Below are positions 28,601-40,600 of a stretch of 64,000 nt of DNA, piece after piece. The notes under the pieces were generated by a model, which ran no database searches, was not told where the DNA came from, and saw only the letters and a list, made by a program, of their open reading frames with translations. Both the position numbers and the translations under genes were made by a program. The stretch is from Liolophura sinensis (taxonomy: Eukaryota > Mollusca > Polyplacophora > Chitonida > Chitonidae), in contig NC_088297.1 in assembly GCF_032854445.1 (NCBI RefSeq), positions 4,155,991-4,219,990 on the forward strand. Reading direction: 5' to 3'. The stretch's first letter is position 1, and every line of letters begins with the position of its first letter.

Positions 28601-31600
28601 GAATTTGGTTGAAAAACATTATCAATCTGTTCAGCTGTTATGAAAATGAAAAGGAAATATACTGAAAAATGGACCTAAGATGACTTGGCAAGAATCCTCC
28701 TGTGTGTTTATTTTCGGTGACAGATTTTGTTGTCACAAGTCTATTGATGTAACAATGTAACATCTTTGTTTTCTTACACATTCTCTTGGTGAATTAAGGT
28801 TTGTTCTCTTAAAAATACATTTTTCCATAAAAAAATAAAGTACTCTTGATATACTGTTGTTATGCAGGTCTAAGTTTCATGTTTTTGGAAGATAACAGAT
28901 TTGATACATGGATAGAGCAGTCCATACAGTGATGCAGGGCGTGGTACATTACTTTACACCTGATAATGTTCACTTATTTCAAGACTATTGCGAGACATGA
29001 CAGAATTTTTATAATTGTAACTCAATCAACACAAGTACCTGAAATTCTTGTGTACGTTTTGTATTGTACAATCGTTGTTAGGCTTATTGAGATTTCTGCT
29101 TATTGTAGCCATGTACATGGGAAGGTCTGTCAGCAACCTGCGGATGGTTGTGGCTTTCTCCCTGGGCTGTGCCCGGTTTCCTCCCACCACAATACTGGCC
29201 ACCATCGTATAAGTGATATATTCTTGAGTACGGCGTAAAACACCAATGGAATAAATAAATAAATAAATATTGCAGCCTTTACTAATTGTCTTCTTTAGCA
29301 GGATTTGATTTTGCGCAGATTTGATTCTAACAGGGTATGAATCTTTTGGGTCGGAATGAGCATGTTATTTTGAGGGAGCAGCATACCATCAAATACTATA
29401 TTGTACTTAAAGTTTGGTAGGTAGAAATGCGCTTTCATAACCACAAACGAAGATTGAAGTAAGACTTTTGATGCCAACGCTTAAGTTTTCTTGATAAGAA
29501 ATTAGTTTAGCTGCACAAAAAAAGCTTTTAAGTGGCTTTACACAGCGGATGAATCTGTCGCAATCAAGCAAAAAGTATCGGTTGAAAAATGCTAAATGTT
29601 TGTTCAAATTATTCTAGGGTTTCTGATTTTCTCCTTAATCTTACAATTAAATTTACTGTCGTCAAGTAAGTGAAAAATTTTTGAGCACAGCATTAAGCAA
29701 CAGTCAAATGTATTGTAAATAAAAAAATTGGCTTTTTGATTTTCAGAGGTTTTACCTGATGGAGGCTGGGGACACACTGTTTGACTTCTACACAGAGCTT
29801 TTCCAGAAGGTACGTCCTTATTTAAATTATGAAATCATGTAAGCTTTTGTTGTTTTTTAGACGGAAAATTTGAAACAGTTTTGCACTGGACTGATTCTGC
29901 CTTTTTTCTTTTTCAGTATACTCTAATTCCTCAACCTTTTCGCATATGAGTGAGCAACTTTCAGTGAAATTTGTGCAAATTTTTAAATAGGTTTTGGAGG
30001 CAAAACTACATTTTTTTGGATTGGCCAATTTCCGGGCTTCACAAAAAGTATAACTTTATCAGTGTACACAGAAAAATGCCTTCAGAATATGCTTGAATAA
30101 ACAGCTTGCAGGTTGGAGAATTACGACACATGTATGTATTTTTCTCAATGTTACTTTAAGTAATAATTGACAAGATGGTAATAAGATCTGTGCCAACATT
30201 ATTTATTTATTTATTTATTTGATTGAAGTTTTACGCCGTACTCAAGAATATTTCACTTATACGACGGCGGCCAGCATTATGGTGGGTGGAAACCGGGTAG
30301 AGCCCAGGGGAAACCCACGACCATCCGCAGGTTGCTGGAAGATCTTCCATGTACGGCCGGAGAGGAAGCCAGCATGAGCTGGACTTGAACTCACAGCGAG
30401 TGGGATAAAGTTTCTCTGACATCAGAGTACCAAAAGAAGATGCTGTACGGTTCATAAAGCCCACCATGAAATTCAAATATTTGCATGCATTTAACTGTGT
30501 CAGACCTTCTAAAAAACTTTCTATCTACTAGCTGATATTAAAGTTTTAAACTGTCCACTGCTAATCATTACATTTTTTTCGTATTACATTTGCTTTAAAG
30601 AAGCCCCCCTCTTGTTGTTGTTGTTCCAGGTACAGTGTCATGAGATGTGGCGTGATGTGCACCTGTTGAACTTGGTGCTGGGGGCCAGCCAACAGGTGTA
30701 TTACCCTCAAGATGTCAGCAGGTAACCTGCTCAGTGCTCGTTTTTATACAGAATTTAGGCCTTTGCTTTTTTCAGTCATTCATGCCATTAACATGGTATG
30801 TATGATGCGTCTTTAAACTTCAGTTTTCACAAGATCTCAGCAGCCGGAAACGTCAATGGTGGTAGATGTCAAAACTTCTCTGTATGAGAGAGCCCGAATT
30901 GGAGGCGCTAAGACAGTCGGGCGTTCCCAGTACAGTGTGTTAAATACCTAACTTCCCTCATCAGTCACGTATTCATGGCACATCGACCCGGGATTGTGCA
31001 CAGGGAAATCGTGCTCTAACTGCGGCCGATTCTTAACTTGTTCACAATTTTTCTTCTCATACCTCGTAGCAAAGTCATGGTTCGTCCAGGGATTGTTCCA
31101 CGTTATGAAATCCTTTGAGGAAATGGTTTTCGGGATTGGTGCTGTTTTATTACAGATTTGCTAAAGATAAAGAAGATTTTAACTCAAGCTGCCGTTTTCT
31201 GACCTTCACTTGTGTGAGAACGTCAAAAACAAAAACTGAATAATTTTTTTGAGAAGCCACTGAAAGTCTACCATTTCATGTTCTCTCTTCATGTGAAACA
31301 AAAAAAGAAGTATATAGTGGAACACAGTGTAAAATAAAATATAATAGGGAAAACAGTCATACAAAAACTATGCATTCATTGCCAAACAAATAAATTACCC
31401 ATAAAGAAAAAAAGAAAAAATATAGATGAAAAATCAGACTTATCAAACTTGTCCGTGATTTTTCCCATTTATAAATGCACATTGGTAGTTAGGTCATGGT
31501 GACTTGTCACTGTTCTACTATCTAACTTAGATTTTTTAATGTGAACTCTTTTCTTGGGCCTAGTTGTGACTTGTGCATCCACAGGGGAGCGGGAAAAGGT

Positions 31601-34600
31601 GTCAAAATGTCGCCCTGCCATTGTCCATTTGACTAAACTTGAAAACTATGAAGGCTTGAAGTGTGATAAAAAAGACTGTAAAACTTATTCAAAATAAATA
31701 CAGAAAGACCACAGGGAAAATTTGTTCATCCAGGTAAGCCGAGAGCCGATGAGAGGCCGGCGAGGAAACGTAGTTGAACGTCCTTCTCCCTTGTCTGTAG
31801 CTGTTTCTACAGGTAGTTTTCATTGTCTTTAAACGATACACGAAACGCTTTGGCTTTTTGTCTTAGCGTGAAGTTTAGCACGTGTAATAACATATAACAG
31901 TGAAAAAAAAAAACATTTCAACCTTCATTTCCGGGGATAAAAATGGTTTCTTCGGGCCGTGGTGGTCAGCCCAGAAATTAATCACCTGACATGAATGATG
32001 ATCCGTGTTAAAAAGTACTCAGTGGGGGAGCAGACCGAATTTGGGTGGGAAACAGATGGGCGAGAGGACAGGGGCGCGGAGGGGGCGCTAAGCTGGCTCG
32101 GTGAACTTAAGCAGTGTCTGGGTATGTCAGCTTGCCTCCACTCAGGGCTTTACTTTTTGATGGGAATCTGACTTTCACCCTGACTCCCGTAATGCAAGTT
32201 TCCAGCTGTCTAAGAAAGCCACAAAAATAATTTTCAAAATGACCAATTGTTCTCAAATTTCCAGTTCATAACTATGCCTCCTCTCATTATGTGGACGTAC
32301 GACCATAAACATCACCATAATGCGCGTTTTGTTCGACGTTTCACACATTATTTCGACATTGTTGTTTGCCATGATAACTTTCAAAACATAAAAACACTTA
32401 GCCCTTAGTATAACGGCCCTGATGCCAACAATGCTACCTGTGATATAGCCGTACCTGCTTTCCGTGCTGTCCGTCACACATCGATGTAGGGGCGGATAAA
32501 AAGTGTCTGTCCGTGCTCGTAGTTGACTTAAATGCTCATCTCGGCCAAGTGTTCCGCTCGCTAGTACACCCAACAGAGCCGAAAACTGCATGGCCATCGC
32601 TGCTAGGCACATAACACAACTGCCATGTAGCTCTCCCAAGTTCTCCATAACCCACATTACCGCACGAGAAAATCTCCCTTTGTCAGCTAAATCCAACGCA
32701 TGAAACATTGGCTCTTTACATCAGAAGGACCCAGGAGCAACCTGATTCTGCTTAAGCCTTCTTGCTAGGGGGTGAATAATTTGCTACTATTTTATACACT
32801 TTCACATGAACAGCTGGAATCAAACCCTAACTGCAGTAAACTGACAAAAGATCGTATTTCAGTTGTTATGTAAGACCATTTGCCAACTATCACACTGTGG
32901 TCACTGCTCTGGTTGTACTCTCTATGCTGTACGTCTATCACACTGTTGTCGCTGCTCTGGTTTTACTCTGTGCTGTACGTCTATCACACTGCCGTTGGTG
33001 CTCTGGTTGTATTTTCTATGCTGTACGTCTGTCACACTGTCGTCGCTGCTCTGGTTTTGCTCTCTATGCTGTACGTCTATCACACTGTCGTTGCTGCTCT
33101 GGTTTTACTCTCTATGCTGTACATCTATCACACAGTCGTGCTGCTCTGGTTTTACTCTCTGTGCTGTACATCTATCACACTGTCGTTACTGCTCTGATTT
33201 TACTTTCTGTGCTGTACATCTATCACACTGTCGTTACTGCTCTGGTTTTGCTCTCTGTGCTGTACATCTATCACACTGACGTCACTGCTCTGGTTTTACT
33301 CTCTATGCTGTACATCTATTACACTGTCGTCACTGCTCTGGTTTTACTCTCTGTGCTGTACGTCTATCACACTGTCATCACTGCTCTGGTTTTACTCTCT
33401 GTGCTGTACGTCTATCACACTGACGTCACTGCTCTGGTTTTACTTTCTATGCTGTACATCTATCACACTGTCGTTACTGCTCTGGTTTTACTCTCTGTGC
33501 TGTACATCTATCACACTGTCGTTACTGCTCTGGTTTTACTCTCTATGATGTACGTCTATCACACTGTCGTTACTGCTCTGGTTTTACTCTCTGTGCTGTA
33601 CATCTATCACACTGACGTCACTGCTCTGGTTTTACTTTCTATGCTGTACGTCTGTCACACTGTTGTCGCTGCTCTGGTTTTACTCTCTGTGCTGTACGTC
33701 TATCACATTGTTGTCGCTGCTCTGGTTTTACTCTCCATGCTGTACATCTGTCACACTGTGGTCTCTACTCTGGCTTTACTCTCTGTGCTGTATGTCTATC
33801 ACACTGTTGTTACTGCTCTGATTTTACTTTCTATGTTGTACGTCTGTCACACTGTTGTCGCTGCTCTGGTTTTACTCTCTGTGCTGTACATCTATCACAC
33901 TGACGTCACTGCTCTGATTTTACTTTCTATGCTGTATGTCTATCACACTGTCGTTACTGCTCTGGTTTTACTTTCTATGCTGTACGTCTGTCACCCTGTT
34001 GTCGCTGCTCTGGCTTTACTTTCTATGCTGTACGTCTGTCACACTGTTGTCGCTGCTCTGGTTTTACTCTCTGTGCTGTACGTCTATCACATTGTTGTCG
34101 CTGCTCTGGTTTTACTCTCCATGCTGTACATCTGTCACACTGTGGTCTCTACTCTGGCTTTACTCTCTGTGCTGTACGTCTGTCACACTGTCGTTACTGC
34201 TCTGATTTTACTTTCTATGCTGTACGTCTATCACATTGTTGTCGCTGCTCTGGTTTTACTCTCCGTGCTGTACATCTGTCACACTGTGGTCTCTACTCTG
34301 GCTTTACTCTCTATGCTGTACGTCTGTCACACTGTCGTTACTGCTCTGATTTTACTCTCTATGCTGTATGTCTATCACATTGTTGTCGCTGCTCTGGTTT
34401 TACTCTCCGTGCTGTACATCTGTCACACTGTGGTCTCTACTCTGGCTTTACTCTCTGTGCTGTACGTCTATCACATTGTTGTCGCTGCTCTGGTTTTACT
34501 CTCTATGCTGTACGTCTATCACACTGTCGTCACTGCTCTGGTTTTACTCTCTGTGCTGTACATCTATCACACTGTCGTCGCTGCTCTGATTTTACTTTCT

Positions 34601-37600
34601 ATGCTGTATGTCTATCACATTGTTGTCGCTGCTCTGGTTTTACTCTCTATGCTGTACGTCTATCACACTGTCGTCGCTGCTCTGGTTTTACTCTCTGTGC
34701 TGTACATCTATCACACTGACGTCACTGCTCTGGTTTTACTTTCTATGCTGTACATCTATCACACTGTCGTTACTGCTCTGGTTTTACTCTCTGTGCTGTA
34801 CGTCTATCACACTGTCGTCGCTGCTCTGGTTTTACTCTCTATGCTGTACGTCTATCACACTGTCGTCACTGCTCTGGTTTTACTCTCTGTGCTGTACATC
34901 TATCACACTGTCGTTACTGCTCTACTTTTACTCTCTGTGCTGTACGTCTATCACACTGTCATCACTGCTCTGGTTTTACTCTCTGTGCTGTACATCTATC
35001 ACACTGTCGTTACTGCTCTGATTTTACTTTCTATGCTGTACGTCTGTCACACTGTTGTTACTGCTCTGATTTTACTTTCTATGTTGTACGTCTGTCACAC
35101 TGTTGTCGCTGCTCTGGTTTTATTTTCTATGCTGTATGTCTATCACACTGTCGTTACTGCTCTGGTTTTACTTTCTATTCTGTACGTCTGTCACACTGTT
35201 GTCGCTGCTCTGGTTTTACTCTCTGTGCTGTATGTCTATCACATTGTTGTCGCTGCTCTGGTTTTACTCTCCATGCTGTACATCTGTCACACTGTGGTCT
35301 CTACTCTGGCTTTACTCTCTGTGCTGTATGTCTATCACACTGTCGTTACTGCTCTGATTTTACTTTCTATGCTGTATGTCTGTCACACTGTTGGTGCTAC
35401 TCTGGTTTTACTTTCTATGCTGTACGTCTGTCACCCTGTTGTCGCTGCTCTGGCTTTACTCTCTGTGCTGTACGTCTATCACATTGTTGTCGCTGCTCTG
35501 GTTTTACTCTCCGTGCTGTACATCTGTCACACTGTGGTCTCTACTCTGGCTTTACTCTCTGTGCTGTACGTCTGTCACACTGTCGTTACTGCTCTGATTT
35601 TACTCTCTATGCTGTATGTCTATCACATTGTTGTCGCTGCTCTGGTTTTACTCTTCGTGCTGTACATCTGACACAGTGTGGTCTCTACTCTGGCTTTACT
35701 CTCTGTGCTGTATGTCTATCACATTGTTGTCGCTGCTCTGGTTTTACTCTCTATGCTGTACGTCTATCACATTGTGGTTGCTGCTCTGGTTTTACTCTCT
35801 GTGCTGTACATCTATCACACTGTGGTCGCTACACTGGCTTTACTCTCTGTGCTGTACGTCTATCACACTGTTGTCGCTGCTCTGGTTTTACTCTCTATGC
35901 TATTTCTCTATCACACTGTGGTCGCTACTCTGGCTTTACTCTCCATGCTGTAACCGTATTTCACAGGTTGTTTAGTAAATCTTTTACTATATGGAAAACT
36001 ACGAAAAGTGTAACTTTGCCATGCCTTGAAAAATACTGAAAAATCAGTGAGAAAGCAGCTATAACTTTTCATGTGAGCTAGTGTATAAACACATTACAAA
36101 ACCTTGTTGTGACCAGTGTGAGCTGGGGAAATTTGGGGAAAAAACAGAGAAATTTCCTGTCAAAGGTCAGTGTGTGAACTCTCACCTCATGTGACCTAGT
36201 GATTGATTGATTTAACTCATTGGTGTTTTACAGTTATGTTTAACTTTTACAATGGCTGCTGTTACTATGGTGGCTTGAAACCTACAAACATTCACAGATT
36301 CCTGGGAGACCCTTCTGTGTACAACGTCCGAGAGGAAGACAGCACAAGCTGGACTTGAACTCACAGCAGTGGTGCTCTCGGGCCTTTGTGTTGTGCTGGC
36401 ACACTAACCACTAGTCCACAGAGCAGGTTAAGCATTGACATTGCTCAGCCAAGTTGTAATGTTTTAATTTCAGGCTAAGCATTGACATTGCTCAGCCAAG
36501 TTGTAATGTTTTAATTTCAGGCTAAGCATTGACATTGCTCAGCCAAGTTGTAATGTTTTAATTTCAGGTTAAGCATTGACATTGCCCAATAAGTTGTAAT
36601 GTTTTAATTTCAGGTTAAGCATTGACATTGCTCAGCCAAGTTTTAAAGCCAAGGATTCTAATCCAATCAACGCTTTTGATGGCCTCCAGCTTCATTATGA
36701 GGTAAGATACATATTCAGTCGAAGACATTTAACTGTGAACCTTTGTGGAACTTTGCTGACTCAGATGGTTCAAGTACTAACATGCTGCAACTATCAAGGA
36801 CAGGTGTCATAAAGTGTACTTAGTGTTAAATAGCCCTAACCTGTGTGCACTTCATATCTCTACAACATAATACATCTCTGTATATTCAGAGCTTGCGTTC
36901 ACACAAAGCGACTCCTTTTTTCACTTTGTGCTTTATTTATTTATTTGATTGGTATTTTATGCTGTGCTCAAGAATATTTCACTTATACGACAGTGGCCAC
37001 CACTATGGTGGGAGGAAACCGGGCAGAGCACGGGGGAAACCCACAACCATCTGCAGGTAGCTGGCAAAACTTCCCACTTATTGCCAGAGAGGAAGCCAGC
37101 ATGAACTGGACTTGAACTCACAGTGACCGCACTATACTATTTATGTTTTTTTGTTTTTTTTGACCATAAATCTTACAACTACAGGGTGAATGTTTCTGTG
37201 AGTGAGAGGGCTTGAAGGAAAATCAACCACTGCATATAACCCTCTGTAAATTAAGTTTATTATTACTATTATTGTTATTATTATTATTATAAATTGTGTA
37301 CAATTGCTCTGAATCGGTTTAGCGCAGCGTAATGACCCAGAAGCCTCTCACCAATGCGGTCGCTATGAGTTCAAGTCCAGCTCATGCTGGCTTCCTCTCC
37401 GGCCTTATACGTGGGAAGGTCTGTCAGCAACCTGCGGATGGTTGTGGGTTTCCCCGGGCTATGCCCGGTTTCCTCCCACCATAATGCTGGCTGCCGTTGT
37501 ATAAGTGAAATATTCTTGAGTACGGCGTAAAACACCAATCAAATAAATAAATAAATAAACAATTGCTCTGAATTTGCTTGCTTTTTTTTTTGTTATTAGG

Positions 37601-40600
37601 TTCCCTGGCCTCTAGATATAATCATTAGCACCAAAACTCGAGAGGTTTACAACCAGGTGTTTATATTTCTGCTGCAAATCAAATATGCTAAATACTCGCT
37701 GGATAAGCTGCTGTTTTCAGGTAAGTGGCCAGATCCAGTTTTTGGTTTTTTTTTTTTTGAATATGCAGATGACTCTCTGTGTAAGGGGTTGGGTTTTCCC
37801 CTAGTACACTTGTTACTGATTCATTTAACTGATGCATCACTTCATGGAAGGTTGTATTTCCAGATTAAAATTTCCTGCAGTAAATTCTATATGCTTGAGA
37901 CATATGTTCATGTAAATTAGATTAATGACTTGGTTAAAATCCAGGGTATTAAAAGTTGAATATGCTTAATAAATCCGTTGAATACATGCGAGATAAATTT
38001 TCTGACTAAATTAGTTAATAATTATTGAACATAAATTATTGTTTTATGGACGGAAATCAGACTTGAAGATCATGTATTTTACGGGAAATGTGGCAATTTT
38101 TCCTGTTCAAGACATTTTTACATGATCGGAAAGCCGTGAAAAACTTGAAAACAGGATAATTGTGGATACATTAAGATGGGACGGAAGAAAAAGGTGCATT
38201 ATTAGTTCTGTATTTATTCCATTGTGGATTATTAGTGTTGGCCCACCTCTAAAGCATGAACTATAATTGGTACCCTCATGCTGGCTCCCTCTCCGGCCGT
38301 AAGTGGGAAGGTCTGCCAGCAACCTGCGGATGGTCGTGGGTTTCCCTTGGGCTGTGCCCAGTTTCCTCCCACCATAATGCTGGCCGCCGTCGTATAAGTG
38401 AAATATTCTTGAGTACGGCGTAAAACACCAATCAAATAAATAAATATATAATTGGTACCCGCTATTATGCCAGTAGTTGTATCTGTCACAGAACTCTGTG
38501 GTTACAGTTTTGGAGCGCGAGAACCTTTTGAGAACCATTGTTCAGCCGGAGGATGCTTTCAGTCGCTATGGTAACGAGGATGAGGTAGAGGAGGAGAGGA
38601 TGGAGGAGCAGCTTCCTCGCAGTCATCGAGTGCACCGAATGCAGCTCCTGAGGATGAAACTGATCAACTTTGTCAACAGTCTCCACACCTACATCATGAC
38701 TAGGGGTATTAACTGCATTGTCAAAAAAATATGTTTGTTACAAGTAATCCTCCAAAAAGGGGGACCGGCCCGGATAGCACAGTTGGTAGAGCGTCCGCTT
38801 TGGGACCGGTAGATCCAGGATCAATCCTTGGTCGAGTCACACCTAAGACTTTAAAAGAGGAAGTTGTAACTTCCTCGCTTGACGTTCAGCATGAAGGGGA
38901 TAGTGCAATGACTGGTTGACCCGTATCAGTATAATGGCTCGGGCGGGGCAGCTTACTTGCCTTTGGTAAGTCGTCTCAGTGAAGCAGCACTAAATAAAAG
39001 AACGGTGGAAATCCGTCCTGCAACAAGGAGGCACATTACACGTACATGCACCCTAATGATTCCTTCGTCGTCATATGACTGAAAAATTGTTGAGTACGAC
39101 GTTTAAACCCCAAGCACTCACTCACTCACTCCAAAAAGGGATGCAGATGTTAACATTGGAATTTTGCACATAGCTCCGTTTTTTGCTCTAAATGTTAATT
39201 TCTTTAGAATCTGTTTTTCTCTCCTTCATTTTTTCTTGTTTGTATAGCTTCTAGTTTTGCTACTTTAGTGTGTGTAATCTGTAACGTTTTGTTCTTAGTA
39301 TTTTCCTGGCAATGGCAATATAGTGCGATTAAGTATAGGATATCCAGTAATTGACTTCAATACATGGGGGGGGGGGGCCTCTGTGGCATAGTGGTTAGTG
39401 TGCTAGCGCAGCACAATGACCCAGGAACCTATCACTGTGAGTTCAGGTTCAACTCATGCTGGCTTACTCTCTGATCTCATGTGGTGGATTTACTGTAGGC
39501 TCTTTTCCATTTCTTCTACTGTGACGTTTACTGCTGTCATCTAAGTGAGACTTCCTCAGTATGGCATAAAACTCTAATGAAGTAAATAAATAAATAAATA
39601 AATAATCCAGATTTGGGAGTTTTGTTATTTTGGAAAATTTAGATTTTTTTAACTCTTTATTTACCCTGGCAGATTTTGCACAGCACGGGGTTAGAGTTCA
39701 TGGCTGAAATCAGGCAGGCTGGAGACTTGGATCAGATTATGACGCTGCACGGAGGATACGTCCTCAAATCCACAGTCGCTGCCTTCAACATAAAGACGTC
39801 GACTTCCTCAAGGATGCCATTCTCAAAGTCCTCAACTTGTGTGTGATATTTTCTGCACGGTGGCAGTATGGAGTGGATGAAATCAGGTTAGTGTTCAATG
39901 TACGTATTTATTTTTGGATGAAATCAGGTCAGTGTTCATTGTACTTATTTATTATTGGATGAAATCAGGTCAGTGTTGAATGTACTTATTTATTATTGGA
40001 TGAAATCAGGTCAGTGTTCATTGTACTTATTTGTTACTGGATGAAATCAGGTCAGTGTTCAGTGTACTTAGTTATTGCCATTCTCAAAGTCCTCAACTTG
40101 TGTTGTGCAGGGTTCGCACAGTCCTGGAATGTCCTGGAAAGTCCTGGAAAATTAAAAATGTATTTTCCAGTACTTGAATGTCCTGGATAATCAGCCATTG
40201 TCCTGGAATGTCCTAGAATTCGTTATTCTTGGTGCTAAAAAAATTTCTAATGCTTTGTCCACGAGCCAATGGAAGGAATAGGCTGTTGTTTGTGTCAACA
40301 CTCGCAGTATATAGGTCACTTCATTCATAAAATCAGTGGAGTAAAAGCGTAGTAAAACACCCACCAATCAAATCTCTACACAAGCCGCATCCGTCAGGCG
40401 GAAATTGACGGAAACTATCGACCTAGAAGGAAGTTGACTTTTGTATGCGCACGCGCAGCCCTCATGTGGCATGTTTTGTGAATTTGGCGGGAGGCGAAAG
40501 AATGTCACGTCTTTGTTATTTTAATCTATCCTGGCTCAGCCAACCAGGTTATCAGGATTGGCTGGAGAAAGACTCCGCTCACAGAGCACGGTGTTCGCTT

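Noticed and set aside
32897-35671. A 924-codon open frame as a multi-pass membrane protein gene
   Set aside because: It is produced by a stop-free 48-bp tandem unit inside an intron of TUBGCP5, and other plus frames through the array stay open for long stretches for the same reason.
38766-38850. A functional tRNA gene
   Set aside because: A- and B-box-like sequences are present, but they belong to the head of a SINE-B with body, tail and target duplication. No complete cloverleaf was seen.
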